A stretch of 64,000 nt of DNA from Tetrahymena thermophila SB210 (lineage: Eukaryota > Ciliophora > Oligohymenophorea > Hymenostomatida > Tetrahymenidae): positions 124,001 to 188,000 of the forward strand of contig NW_002476290.1 in the NCBI RefSeq assembly GCF_000189635.1, given 5' to 3'. Both the position numbers and the translations under genes were made by a program. The notes under the pieces are model-generated. The model was not told where the DNA came from and ran no database searches. It saw only the letters and a program-made list of their open reading frames with translations. How positions within the stretch are numbered: the stretch's first letter is position 1; each line of letters begins with the position of its first letter. Of the stretch, positions 52,101-64,000 are shown one piece after another.

Positions 52101-52567
52101 TGTGCAGTATTATTGAAGGCATTTGATATAGGATTAGATTCAGTAAGTAAGTTTATTTACTTATTTAAATGATTGATGCCTTAAGGCTATTAAGTGATTT
52201 CAATATTCATTTAATTAGGAGTACTCTATTAAGTTAAGGCATTGTTAAATAGAGCAGGGTTACCAGCTGATAATTGAGCACTGAGAGCTACTAAATCAGA
52301 AAGTTAGATTTATTATTGTTAGATTTGCAATTATTACTAATGAAGGTAGAGATTAAGTCTTTCTTGTAGCTCTTAAGATTAAGGACTCTATAACTACTAT
52401 GATTACTGCTAGCAGTTAAGCAATGATATAATTTACTGCTATTACTGAGTCAATCCAGTTTGAAATAGATTGTTTGTGTGTATCCGATTAGTAGCGAGAG
52501 AGTTTTCAGGAATATAAAAATCTTTTAATATCTAAGCGATATCAATTTGGTTATTTTAGGGGAGCAT
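49127..52567 (-). CDS. SHAQKF-type Myb DNA-binding protein, 969 aa
   Basis: Five exons in matching phase: 52567-51496, 51142-51053, 50996-50928, 50866-49714 and 49652-49127. The single Myb/SANT repeat (about 269-318) reads RWTREEHLRFVKGLGMYGKN, then WKKVEEYVGTRS and IRSHAQKFFNKIQ. It has the three spaced aromatic residues and the SHAQK(Y/F)F signature (306-312) of one-repeat Myb transcription factors of plants, slime moulds and ciliates. It should bind DNA in the nucleus. The flanks are Gln/Asn/Ser-rich (many TAA/TAG Gln codons) with acidic patches (DDGEGENDL, GEDEEEISE), typical of activation or disordered regions. A helical stretch (EEQIQQQEEQLKKI) may be a short coiled coil. An in-frame TGA upstream supports the chosen ATG. 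Confidence 0.92.
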
Positions 52568-55500
52568 CAATAGCGTTTAGAGTAATGAGAGTGAAGAAAT
52601 GTTAAATTTAAGAGATTATATGTATCAGAAGATTTATATCAGGAAATAGAATCAATCAACGGGAACTTAGTTCTGTGTTTTATTGTGTTTTAAGTAGTTT
52701 GGCTTTGTTTAATGACTAGATTATGCAAATGGAGGAAAAAGAAAGTGATGATGTTTGTAATTTATTGTTATAGATTTATGAGTAATATTATAGTTTTAGT
52801 AAGGAAACGATATGGATCTATCGACGTATCCCTCTTTTTATGTATCTGTTTTCTAATTTCTTAGTTTTTATCTTTTTTTTGTTTTATTATTTTTTATTAT
52901 TTTTGTTTGCTTTTATTGATTATTAATCATTGATAGATTATTCTTCCTTCTACTTTTTAATTACTTCTAGTATTAGAATTATAATTTCCTATCTTCTACA
53001 TAGAAGAAAATTTTAATAAATTTTATAGTAGGAGTAGTAAAAAAGAAAGAATCTATCTATCTTTGCCTAATTTACTTGTGAACCAACCTTTCCTCGTGAA
53101 TCCTCCTTCTATTTTAACAATATCAAAATTGTTTATACATTAGTGAGTGAATGAATGAATTATTAATTTCCATTTATCCTCACATAAAAAATATAATTTA
53201 TTTTTACATTAGTCATCTATACTTAACTTCTTTCTTCTTGTATCTCCAAAAACTAATAGTTTTGATTTTATATCAGATAAATTTTTATTTTAATATAGGT
53301 AATCTAATAATAATCTGAGGTTATAAAAGGGGAAGCTAAGCTGGAAGGAAGTTCAATCCAACTGAAAGACTCAAAAATTTAATTTTACTAAGATAATTAT
53401 TATATGCTTATTTTTTTTGTTTAAATAAAAAAAGAATCATAAAATATGAATATTACTAATTTTTTTTTGAATTTATAAATGAGGTACACCATCAATATTC
53501 TTATTATATCATTAGCAATATAATCCTTTATAATTTTATCGAAAGATTTAACTTTTAAGCAATAAATTGTTTTTAAATTTAATTTATATATCATTATTTT
53601 TGGTATAATTATATATTTCAGATTTAAAAATTTTTGAAGGGAATCTCTTCAAAAAGTCATTAATAATTAATTAGTAGAAGTTTTACGAATTTATAAAATA
53701 AAATTGATAGAGTTTTAGACCAGTTAATTCATGGTTTTTATTTTGGAATTATTCCTTTCCTGTTGTTTAATAAATTATTAAGATTCTCAGCAAATCAATC
53801 AATCAATCAAATCGCTCTCAAAAATTAATCTTTTGTAATAAGATAATGTTATTTAATTAATTAATCTCATATCTAAGATTGTTTATTCACTCTTTGATGA
53901 AATAAATTTTCATTTGATATCCTTGATTGGATTTCTTTCAATATCTAAAAAATTTGCTCTATCTAAACAAAATTAAAAAATTGTATTCGTCGTCTCAATA
54001 AAAAAGGCTATCTTCAAGAAATAAATTTGATATATAAATTCTCAACCAATAATCAACTATTGCCAAAATAATTAAATTATCCTATAATGAATCTAGCTAT
54101 TATATCTAATGTTCATTTTTTTAAAACTAAACTCTCATTAAATTTCTCATAAATACAATACTTATTTTTGAGTTTCAGATAGTTCTCTTATAATAATATA
54201 AATTCCAATTATTTTTTGTGAAACTAAATACCTAGAACGATTTCTGACAAATATTTTTTATGAAAACAGAAGTCTAAAGATTAACTAAAAATATTCAGCC
54301 CCTTCTATTAATTTAAAAATATAATAATTCTAATCAATAACTAGCAAAAAATATGAACTGTTTTGCTAAATATTAAAATTCTATAAAATTACTTACTATG
54401 ATTTTTAATGAGTATACGCTTATATAATCAGAGATGTTAATATATTTGATTTGCGAGTTTTTCAACAATAATTTGATCAATAAAAAATATATCATATAGA
54501 GAAAATTTATTAGTACTCTTATCTTATTATATAGAAACTTTTACATCGAAGGGGAAAAAAACGACAATATAAATGTAATAGATTTTAAAATTTATTTTCC
54601 TTGAATTATTATTTTAATATTATATATCTCAATATAGACTAAGATATTGAATAATATTTAAGACAAATTTTATTTATTTAAATTTTTTATAAATTATAAA
54701 TCTAAGAAAAAGATAAATTTTATCATCATAGATTTTTCATACTTTATTTAATTTATTATTGTTAAAGAATAGAGAGATGTATGTATCTAATGTATTTAAA
54801 AATCATCTCTTTTAAAAATACTAAATGATGTTGCTTTAAAAACGCAAGATATAAACATAGTAAAAATATAATAAAGAGAAGCTTAACTTTAACTCATAAC
54901 TTTTTAAAAAAATTTTAAGTTGATAACTATTATATACTTTTAAAAAAATAAATTAAGAAACAAAAAGTAGTTTTGAAAAATTTATAATATTTAATTAAGA
55001 AAAGGCATTCAGTAAGGTGGCTATGAGGCTGAATTCAATTTTATTTAAAAAAAAATGTAATTAAAAGTTAATTATCTATTTTTCAATTTAGATTAAAACA
55101 TTTGTTTTTTTAAAAAAAAAAATTTCTTATGTCTGAGTTTGCTTAAATTGTGTTAAAAAAATTGAATTTTTCAAAATATTTATCTTCATTATAATATGTA
55201 TTTATCTTTTTATTTAAAAAATATTATTTATTTTAATTAAAATCTTAGACTTTAAAAAATTTAATGTTTTTTGAATTATTTTAGCAAGTTTTCTAAAAAT
55301 ATTTGGATTTTAAAGTAACAGTTAGTAAGATTTATAACAAGGAGTAAAACAAAGCTTTTGAATATTTTTAATTAATTTATTTAAAATATTTTTTTTGCTA
55401 AATTTAAAATATTTTGAAATAAATAAAGAAAAGAATACTTAGAATTTAAATAATTTAATATTTATTAAACTAAAATACAAATTTCCTCAGAATATTTTGA

Positions 55501-56026
55501 GATTTAATAATAATTAATAAGATTGATTAGAATTAATTGAAGAAAGATATTGGAACACTTTGTTTTAATTGATTTAATTAGTTAAAATTTGTTGCAAAAT
55601 ATAAAATATTTTGAATTAAATAAGTGATCAGAAAACTTAGAATTTAAATAATCTTATGTTTATTAAACTATAATATAAGTTTTCTCAAAATATTTTAAAA
55701 TATTTTGAGTCTAAATAATAATTAACAAGATTGATTACAATTAATTGAAGACAGATATTGGAAGAGTTTATTATAATTGATTTAATTAGTAGAAATTTGT
55801 TGCAAAATATAAAATATTTTGAAATAAATATAAGTGAATAGAAAACTATTTTATATTATAAATAAGTAGGTTTTTATTATAATTTTAAATATATTTATTT
55901 ATTTATTTACTTTCTGTTTTAATATAATTAATTAATTTCTTCATTCATTTATTCGTTAATAATATTATTATTATTATTCATATAAACTTTGTTATTTAAT
56001 ATTATAATTCAGTTAAAATATTACTC
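52568..56026. other. long AT-rich gap upstream of the Myb gene
   Basis: It presumably carries the Myb promoter and 5' leader. A 143-codon plus-strand ORF (52723-53154, MQMEEKESDDVCNLL..) has a hydrophobic core but no recognisable family and is not called. A tandem repeat near 55416-55860 is listed separately. Otherwise nothing is seen. Confidence 0.45.
55416..55860. repeat. tandem repeat, two full copies plus partial copies, period about 200 bp
   Basis: Copies start at about 55416 and 55613, with a partial third from 55821. Shared blocks include cttagaatttaaataat, tttattaaact, aagattgatta.aattaatt, gatattgga and tttgttgcaaaatataaaat. It lies just downstream of the E2F gene's stop codon side. 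No function is evident. Confidence 0.8.
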
Positions 56027-58715
56027 TCAGAAGTAATGCTCAAGAACTCTTATGTTTTATATATTATTAATCTAGTTAATTTTTAATTCTTTTAATTGAT
56101 TAAATAATTAATTGTTTTAGTTGACATCATTGTTTTAAACTTATTGAAGATTGTTCAGATTTTATTAAAGATTTGAATTTTTAAGTAATTATTATGAAGT
56201 TTAAATTAAAGTATTAAAATTTATTTAATTTTCACATGAAATTGATTTCTTTATATTTTTAGAGTCCATATCGTTTTATTTATTGTCTGATCCCTATAAG
56301 GAATTGTTCTCATATGTCAGTTTTCTTATTTTTTTAAATGAAGAAGAAGATACTTGTTATTATTGTTGTTATTATTATTATTGAAATCCGAGTAAATTAT
56401 TGAAAATTTATTGTTTGTTGTTATTCAAATTAGTTCTATCGCTGAATGGATTAGGATAGACTTGGTTTTAATTTTATTAAATTAAATTTTAAAATAAGGT
56501 TTAAGTATTATTGTTAATATTATTGTTATTTGAAGAAGATAAGCAAGCAGAAAAACTTCTTTTGCAAGTGGGTGGAGTTGGTGTAATGTCATCACACTCA
56601 TCTAGCTTAGGTTAGATTATTGTCAATGTGCGTTTTAATATAGGTGTCTTTAAGCTACTAGTGTTCTATGAGCTAAAGCCTTAATGTAAGCCTTTTTCGC
56701 CAGAAAGAGGGATGTTTTCATCATTAATTATTTGCTTCTATTTTTTAGCTGTAGTAAAGTCACCTAAATTGCTTGTACTTTTTTAAGAAGATTAGAGACA
56801 TTTATAATTACTATTGTTGTTCATTTTTGTGTTAGATGACATTTAACTCAAAGAGTTATTTTAATTAATTTAATTATTTATTTTTAGAACCTTTTCTGGT
56901 GATTCTAATAAAGTTTATTATAAGTTAGTCTAATTTTCTTCTTGCTATTTATTTTATGTGTTATTTGTATTCTTACTAACAAAATTAGTAATAACATTTT
57001 ATAGGCATTTTAACATAAGATTTCCAATTAAATTATTATTGCTACTTTACTATTATTCTTCTTGTTAAATTAAATTATTTTAATTGTTATTATTATTGAT
57101 GTTATTAATCAAGCTGCTGAGATTACTAACTAAATTCTACTAGATTGGGCGTGATAAAATTTATAATTAAGATAACAATGATAAAGGAGTGTTGGAAGAG
57201 TTATTATTTTACTAAGGAGCTTCCTAGTTTTGGCTTTTCATATTTTTTTGAATTGTTTGCAATAATTAACTCAAGTTTTATGTAATATTTGAATTATTTA
57301 TATTATTATTTAAGCTACTTTATTATATTTGTTACTATTTTTAGTTTTATTCAAGTAGCAATCTTTCTTTTTCTCTTTATTCTTTGAGTTGTTGTTAAAT
57401 AATAAAAGATTTTTTAAGTTACTACTTTTACTAGCCTGTTGATGAATCAATCTTGCTGCTATTTTTATCATTTGAGAATCTCTTTTTGCTTAACTTAGGC
57501 TCTGTAAAGCTATTTTATTAGCTCATTTATTGAGATTGATTTAAGCTATCTTCTTCACAGTTTTATTCTTCATCACCACTTTTCTTTTCTCTCATAATTT
57601 TGTAGGCAAAGGAATCGAGACCTACAATTCCTATCCATTCAAATGCAGGTTTCTTTGTTTCTATAAGGGAAGTCTTTTTGATTAACCCTAAGCTCTTAAA
57701 TACGTTGGCAATATCATAGAGTCTTCTAATCTATTTTAAATATAATTTTATTTAATTAATATAATTTAAAGAAAATAAATCAAAAGGCAACATATTTAAA
57801 AATAAAAAATAAAGTTCTACTTTTGTTTTAATTTTATGATCGTCTATTTGCTTAGATGAAAGCTTTCTTGCTGCTTCTTCTAGAGTCATGGTGCTCTTCC
57901 AGTGGAGGAAGAGTTTAAGAAAGCCAATAGAAAGCATTTCAAGAGACTTCTCTCTTTTCTATGGTTCTTGAGTTAGTTCTTGCTCTTCTTTCTTTGTTAA
58001 GGATTTTTGGTCGAACTATTTGAAATTTAAATAGATAATTTTAATTTCGAATTTATCTATTAAATTCTGAAATGAAAAAATAAACACCAAATTAATTGAA
58101 TAAAAAGATAGTTAATAAGTTCGTTTCAAATTTGGAAAAATTGCGCAATTATTTGAAAATTTTATAAAAATTAATTTTTAATTCTTCTATCTATCTATCA
58201 AACAAGATACTTTATTTATTTTAAAGAGAAAAACAAAATTCTAAAATAAATTCTAAGCAATTTTAAAAGTAAACAAAATAAAGTTAATTCTTACTTGAGT
58301 TATAGTTTCATAAATTTTTTGGAAGCCATTCCATTTATAGTTGTTCTTTCCTTTGCGGGAGACTAGCTTTAAGCTTTCAAGAATGTTGATAATGTCATAA
58401 ATTCTTCTTCTTTCAACTCCTGAATATGTTTAGAAATGATATTAAGCAAAAAATATATTTATAATCAAATGTTTAATAAATACCTAATTAGTTAGTAATT
58501 TTATCCAAGCTCAACATAGATTCTTCCTTGTCTAAGAAGAGAGATAAGAATTTCTTTGATAATTCTTCTAAGCTCTTTTCTCTGCGACTGTAATTCAATA
58601 TTTCTCTCTTTAATATTTGAGTACCCTATCCTTACTATCCATTTTGAGCTAATTTATTAGAACCTATCTAGTTTTTCTTTTTGGACATGTAGCCATTTTA
58701 TTTATCTTAGATCAT
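56027..58715 (-). CDS. atypical E2F transcription factor with two DNA-binding domains
   Basis: Four exons in phase (58715-58484, 58419-58295, 58066-57821, 57730-56027) give 768 residues. The first winged-helix domain (about 44-115) runs [17 protein letters not shown] to [14 protein letters not shown] (81-94). The second (about 156-245) runs [17 protein letters not shown] to [17 protein letters not shown] (202-218). Both keep the RR.YDI.NV/IL recognition-helix signature. Two E2F domains in tandem, with no dimerisation or marked-box segment seen after them, match the atypical E2F7/8 (plant DEL) class, which binds DNA without DP and usually represses S-phase genes. The rest is a Gln/Asn/Ser-rich disordered tail ending RVLEHYF. 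The stop of the upstream acidic gene is only 189 bp from this start, so the promoter is compact or extends into that gene. Confidence 0.92.
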
Positions 58716-58904
58716 GCTATTATTTTAAAATTGTATTGGTTAGGATATTTTGTAAAGAAAAATATCTTATTTATTATCCACTGAAAATAAATTCCCGGAT
58801 TTTCTTAATTTCAAAAAAAAAAAAAAAAAAGAAATGCTTAGGGATTGATAATTAATTAAATGATTTGAGTCTTAGTGATCTTTTATTATCTATCTAATTA
58901 AAAA

Positions 58905-59394
58905 TCAAATAACCCTAATGCATATGCAAGTTTATAGGATTTACCTGACTTAATTTCTGTGCACAAATTAGAAAATGTTTCTTTTCTTTAAGTTAATTTT
59001 ATTCAAGATTATCTAATCAGTTCTTTTAAGCATTTCTTATGTTTATTGTTGCTCTTCTTCCGAATTAGTCTCATCATCAACCATAGAATCTTTATCTTGA
59101 ATGTGTTAGTTAGACTCTGGGTAATTTTCGTTTTCTTCTTCTTCTCCTTCTTAGACTTAGGCTTCTTCATCACCTTGTTCTTCTGATTCTACGTCAAAAC
59201 TTGAGAAACTTTTGAAAGAATCAATATCGTCTTGCTAATTGTAGTCATCTTCAACTACTATATTGTCGAGAGAATCTTTTTAGAATAACGCGCCAATAAC
59301 AATATTGTTAGGAAATGCACATTTTTTGATTAAAAATGTTACCTTGTTCAGAGGAAACAGCGAAGGAATCAGAATTTTTTTGATATAAGGACAT
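58905..59394 (-). CDS. small highly acidic protein, 140 aa
   Basis: Two exons, 59394-59343 and 59275-58905, around a 67-nt intron in phase 1. It starts MSLYQKNSDSFAVSSEQ. The middle is Glu/Asp/Gln-rich (EEQGDEEAQVQEGEEEENE), and a basic stretch follows (NKINLKKRNIFQFVHRN). No known domain; the acidic-then-basic layout suits a nuclear or chromatin-associated protein, but that is inference. The last dozen residues are uncertain because a GTAAAT donor-like sequence sits just before them. Same strand as the E2F gene. Confidence 0.7.
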
Positions 59395-62066
59395 TTTTAA
59401 TGTGGTTTAAAGATGTTTGTAGAAACTTAAAAAATAATATGTATCGTTAAAGCTATGGCTTTGTTTGCAGTTTGACTGTAAGAAGCTTTTACCTACTTGA
59501 TTGCTTTTGTATTTTGTATCAAAAACAAATGAAAAAACAATTAAAGAGTTGTTTGTTGCTTTTTTGTTTTTTATTTATTTTATTTTGCGCTTTTTAGTGA
59601 TAATAAAAAAATAATAAAAATGCAGAGTTTGATTTGCAATGTTATTAATCAATCTTGTCAAAGATTCTCATAACTATTAATTAATTTCTTTTGAGATTGA
59701 AAGTATTTCACAAATTATCAATCAAAATCCTAATATTTTAAATTTCAAATTTTCAAATATATGCGAAAAACTAAAAATCAAAATATTCATTCATTCATTC
59801 ATTCATTTATTCTATTTATAATATATTCAAAATTATTTTGCCAATCAACTATTTATTTATTTTTGCGAACTAAAGAATTCAATTTTATTTGTTTTTTTAG
59901 ATTTTTGCCAAATCATATAAATTTGAAACAGCATTTTAACGGAAAATTAGTTAGTATTCTACTAAAAATAAGTATTCTAAACATAGCTTTTTTATCTTTA
60001 AAAATGTAAACTATTTCTAACTCAATAAATACTAAAATTAAAATTCGTTAAATTTTAGTTATTCATTTAAAATTTTATTTTAACAATCTAATTGATATCT
60101 CCAAAAACATTTTCAAAAAAATAGGAGTGCTAATTTACATTTTTAAATTTGAATTTCAAACAGTGTATTTTTTATTAAACAATCAGTATATTAAAACACC
60201 CAAAGTAAATTGTGGTAAATTATTTACTTTATAACTTAAATTTTAAAACAAGTATTTATAACATTTCACATCAAATTGTTCATTTTATTTTTTTTTAATA
60301 AATTAAATTTGAATTTTTTTCCTTTCCATCCACTTATTTGAAAAACTAAAAATCTTATTTTTTAATCTTGAAAGCAAAATAATTTCATTAAGGATAACAA
60401 ATTAAAATGCGGCAAATAAAAAATTATTTTTATTGATACATAAAAATATTAAATTAATGCTAAATAGTATTCTCTAGCTAACATTTTTTATTTAAGCAAC
60501 CTAAGCTGACTTAGCAGATAAACTATTTATTTATCTACTCATTCAATAAGTAATTAGTTATAGTCAACTTAAAATTGTATTTTATCATTAAATCACTTTC
60601 TTTTTTTTGAATAAAATCAGATTAATTATTTTTGAATAATAAATTATCTAACTTTAACTTTTAAATTACAAAAGAATATTTTATAAATATTTTGAAAAAC
60701 CCAACAGCAAAAAAATCTTAATTGAATTTTTTTGCAAAATTTTAAGATGTTCTTAAAATTTGATAGCTTATATAATATAATAAAAGAAGAAGAATTAATT
60801 ATTTTATTCTCATTTAAAAATAATTGTTTCATTAATTGAAAAATAAAAATTTACAATCAAATTAATTCAAAAGTATTTAAAATATTATTTTTAAAAACAT
60901 ATAAAAATATATTGATAATTTAACAACTTAATTAATAATAATAATAATTATTTTTGTATTATTTTTATAATTTCATTTAAATTTAATGAAAAAATGATTA
61001 TTTGATTAAAGTAAATGATAATTTTTTTGTCTTAAATATTTAATTTATCAAACATTTAGATGAAAAGCTAATGCCAAAAACTAAAAGAATTCTTGAATAT
61101 TATTAGGTTTATAATAAAATCTATTAAATATATCTATCTTTGATAATTCATATTATGAACATAATTTTTTGAGATAAAAATAGTACCCAAACTTAAAATT
61201 AACAAGGAATTAATAATATTGAAAAATTAATTTTAAAAGCTTAAAAATTATTATTTTATTATATATTTTATTTATAATTAGTTATTTTTTATAAACTTCA
61301 GTTGAATATAAAATTTAAATTGCATTATTAAATTAAATAATCAAATAAATCTATTTTAATTTGCAAATAATTAATTAGCCATTTAAATTAGTATTTTTAT
61401 TTGATATTTAGTAAAAAATTTAAAAAAATTAAATTATTTAAATTTAAAATTAATTTTATGAAATATTTTTTGTTATGTTTAAAAAAATAAATAAAACATT
61501 TTCAAATATCAATAATTATGTCAACTTCTTAATATCTTGATCCAAATGTCTCTTTGTTAATTTAAAGGATGACAAATTCTATTAAATAAATTAATATTTT
61601 TTTATTTAGAATTTAAAAGCTTTATTTTTAAAATTTCATGATTCACTCTTAAAAAATAGAAAAATGGAATAAAATAATAAGGTATTTTATTAAATAAAAT
61701 TGGTTTTTATTTTTTATTAAAAATTTATAGCCCAAAATATATTTTTTCATATTAAAAAAAAACTAAATTTAATTAAAGTTTTAATAAACATTTATTTAGC
61801 TATCTTAAAGGGTCTTATAATAAAAAATCATTTTAAAAGATAAAAAGAAAGAGAGATTCATTTTGATTATATATATTTGTTTATTTGTTAATATTTTTGA
61901 CAGTCATTATATTGATTTAGTAATTATAATGATTTAGCTATGAAAGATATAGTTTCTTATAGATATATTTGAAGAGAACTATTGCTAGTTTGTTATTTTG
62001 ATTAAGGTAGAAAGATAATTACAAAATTAAGTAAAATCAAAGATATTAATTAGTATAATTAAAGGA
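59395..62066. other. AT-rich gap, no supported gene
   Basis: Promoter side of both the acidic gene (-) and the mS41-like gene (+). Long TGA-free stretches exist (for example from 59761) but consist of A/T-run codons with no protein character. A short ORF start at 61519 (MSTSQYLDPNVSLLIQRM) is the only protein-like piece and may be a stray exon. Confidence 0.45.
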
Positions 62067-62918
62067 ATGATTAGATCTCTAGTTTAAATAGCCAAGAAAT
62101 CAGATACTTAGTCACTTGTTTTTACACAAGTTTACTTCAAAACTCAATATATCAGATAGCCCAAATTAAAATTTAGAACTTGCGTTCCCATATATCCACC
62201 TCCTGGTTTAAATTTAGAAATTCCAGGTAATTTTGATATCATTTTTATGCATAATAGATTTCTAGAAAGTTTAAATTTAGGAGTTCAATTTAGAATTGCG
62301 GATAAATGATTTAACTTTTATAAATATTAAAATGATTTTTTAAAATCTTAAATTTAATATTGATTAAAATAGAAATTAATTGATTATTTTAAATCTTTCA
62401 TATTTTAGCTTTAGTTTTTTTTATTTGCGATTTACATTTATTTGGATTTATTAATAGATTGGGATAAAGAACTTTTCTTAAAGAGAATTGGAGGTGGTAC
62501 TTCTGAATATGCTGATAAATTTGATAATTTATAAGAAATCTTTACTTCCACATCAGTAATAAATAAATTATAAAATTTAAATTTAAAGAAATGCATAATA
62601 AAAGTGAAATTGTTTAGTAAGCTGAAGTGAAATTGAATTAAAAACCTATACATAAATAATATCCAATTTTGCTAGGAAATCTTCAATATAATAATTTTTA
62701 GTTAAAGTGCGAAAGAATGAATGAATATTCTATGAGAACTAATTTTGTATGCAAAACTTAATATTTTTTTTTTAAATTAAAAGAAATAAATGGCTGATAA
62801 AGGAGTTCCCCCTAAAGCTAGAAAATATATCTTAAGTATGAAGGAATAACTTAGAAGAGGTGTTGTTACATTTGAGTATTTGAGTAGAAGAACTTGCCTT
62901 GAATAATTAAAAGATTGA
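62067..62918 (+). CDS. IGR-motif protein, probable mitochondrial small-subunit ribosomal protein mS41
   Basis: Three exons, 62067-62226, 62458-62555 and 62784-62918, join in phase to 130 residues. The N-terminus MIRSLVQIAKKSDTQSLVF is basic and amphipathic without acidic residues until Asp13, suiting a mitochondrial import signal. After IYPPPGLNLEIP comes the IGR motif: DWDKELFLKRIGGGTSEYAD, KFDNLQEIFTSTS, then, across the second intron, KQMADKGVPPKARKYIL and LRRGV. In mS41/Fyv4 the same order is F..IGR, KF..W..LF..S, GI..R.RRYIL, R.G; here IGR is IGG. Family members sit in the mitochondrial ribosomal small subunit. The exact phase fit and restored motif make the splicing convincing, although the standard-code ORFs show nothing here. 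Confidence 0.75.
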
Positions 62919-64000
62919 ATAACTAGGATGATTTATAAATTTATTTAAAACCCACAATTATAGTTAGCTCTTCTTCTTTTTATCTATCTATCTATCTGTC
63001 TGTCTGTATGTCTCTCTGTTTTTAGTAGAATTTAAAGATATTATTTACATAATATTTTCTATATTTTATCTTTATAATCCATAAAAATAGTTTTCAAAAA
63101 AAATACTCTACCTTTAATTTAAATAACCTAAATTAATTATTTCATATTATTTACTGAATGATAAAAAATCCATCTTATTAAGATTATTCCTTTTAATAAT
63201 TTTATTAAAATTGTAATTATTACAATTTATTACTAATTTTTTATGAAATATTTTTTGATTATTAAAAAGCAGAACTATCATTTTTGAAAAGAAATAAATA
63301 ATTAAAGGAATAATTAGTTTTTTTATGGGGGATTTTTATGCTTTTCAAAGGTATAAAAAACTGTTTATTAAGCATCTTATTGCAAAATCTTGTAGATTGT
63401 GCTTTTAACCTTGCTGGAATTGTTGTATAATCATTAAATAAAATCAGGATAATAAAATATTGGCTAATTTAACAGGTATTTATTTTAATTTAAACTATAA
63501 AGTAATTTTATAAAAATATGAGGGTAGTCATACCAATCATTTAAGGTATAAATTAATGCATTCAAAGTAAATATAATTTTAGTACATTGATTCCTTCTTA
63601 TAAAGATGGTAAAGCATATAAAATTTAGATTAAGCACAGATTTCATAGCTTATGAGATATTTAATATAGTTACTTTATTAAAAATGAATAAAATTAATTA
63701 TAAATTCTATGAATTTATTAGATTTATTTTGTAAATTTTCTGAAAGAAAATTTTATGTAAATCTATTTTTACTTTTAAAATTAAAGTTAAGGATAAATAC
63801 CTATTTTATTAGAGTTAGAAACTTATTTTTAAATCTTTATTTAAATAATATTATAACGATTTTAATATTTTTTAAACTATTAGTTAAATACATACAAAAC
63901 TAGTTTACTTATAATGAAGTAATTAAAATAATTAAATAAACCCAAAATAGTATCATTTATTAAATTAATATCATACTTACTATTTATTTTACTTCAGAGC
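62919..64000. other. right flank with microsatellite and a weak ORF
   Basis: It contains the tatc/tgtc microsatellite (62975-63020) and a 120-codon plus-strand ORF (63325-63687, starts MGDFYAFQRYKKLFIKHL) without a recognisable domain; it may be a partial gene or chance. The rest is A/T-rich. Confidence 0.4.
62975..63020. repeat. tatc/tgtc tetranucleotide microsatellite
   Basis: Four-base units tatc repeat and pass into tgtc/tctc units (tatctatctatctatctgtc onward) just downstream of the mS41-like gene's stop. Confidence 0.9.

Noticed and set aside
52723-53154. 143-codon plus-strand ORF in the Myb upstream region
   Set aside because: With TGA as the only stop and few G bases, such lengths occur by chance; codons in its middle are T-runs and no family is recognised.
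58812-58833. Poly-A run as a retroposed mRNA tail
   Set aside because: It sits in the short spacer before the E2F start with no processed gene copy or target-site duplication next to it.
59761-60290. Long plus-strand TGA-free stretch
   Set aside because: Composed of A/T-run codons giving only F, I, L, K, N, Y; no protein character.

Overview
The window is nuclear DNA from a ciliate, most likely Tetrahymena or a close oligohymenophorean relative. TAA and TAG are read as glutamine and only TGA stops translation: nearly every real gene below carries in-frame TAA/TAG codons at positions that suit Gln and ends at TGA. The DNA is extremely AT-rich. Genes are broken by short AT-rich GT..AG introns (about 50-350 nt), and no bacterial features (operons, Shine-Dalgarno sites, CRISPR, IS) are present. 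Standard-code ORF calling therefore shreds the genes, and the models here were read by hand with the ciliate code and checked for splice phase.

Layout. 1.5-7.3 kb (-): a large secreted/membrane protein with polymorphic-membrane-protein (Pmp)-like beta-helix repeats and a multi-pass C-terminus. 7.6-10 kb: weak or decayed ORFs around a small MGC-start (lipid-anchored) protein (8.6-9.2 kb, -). 11.0-11.9 kb (-): REV7/MAD2L2-like HORMA protein. 12.3-13.2 kb (-): secretory typical 2-Cys peroxiredoxin. 14.0-17.4 kb (-): 994-residue von Willebrand A protein. 19.0-30.2 kb (+): an 11-kb paralogue of the first gene. 30.5-31.0 kb (+): ORF of atypical codon use. 33.7-34.5 kb (-): Gln/Asn-rich protein ending in a CaaX-like box. 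35.3-37.5 kb (+): frameshifted, truncated paralogue of the 19-30 kb gene. 38.6-42.4 kb (+): guanylate-binding-protein (GBP)-like large GTPase with coiled-coil tail. 43.3-47.8 kb (-): a leucine-rich-repeat gene built of 14 tandem exon-intron units. 49.1-52.6 kb (-): SHAQKF-type Myb protein. 56.0-58.7 kb (-): atypical E2F with two DNA-binding domains. 58.9-59.4 kb (-): small acidic protein. 62.1-62.9 kb (+): IGR-motif protein, a mitochondrial ribosomal mS41 candidate.

The most striking object is the LRR array: all 14 repeat exons are exactly 90 nt, start and end in the same phase and are intact, and the introns between them are also homologous, so the array has grown by tandem duplication of exon-plus-intron units, including an apparent eight-unit block duplication. 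There is no operon logic; the genes are individually transcribed, and functional links (E2F, REV7, Myb in cell cycle/DNA processes) are only thematic. Large gaps are AT-rich and contain a few diverged tandem duplications.
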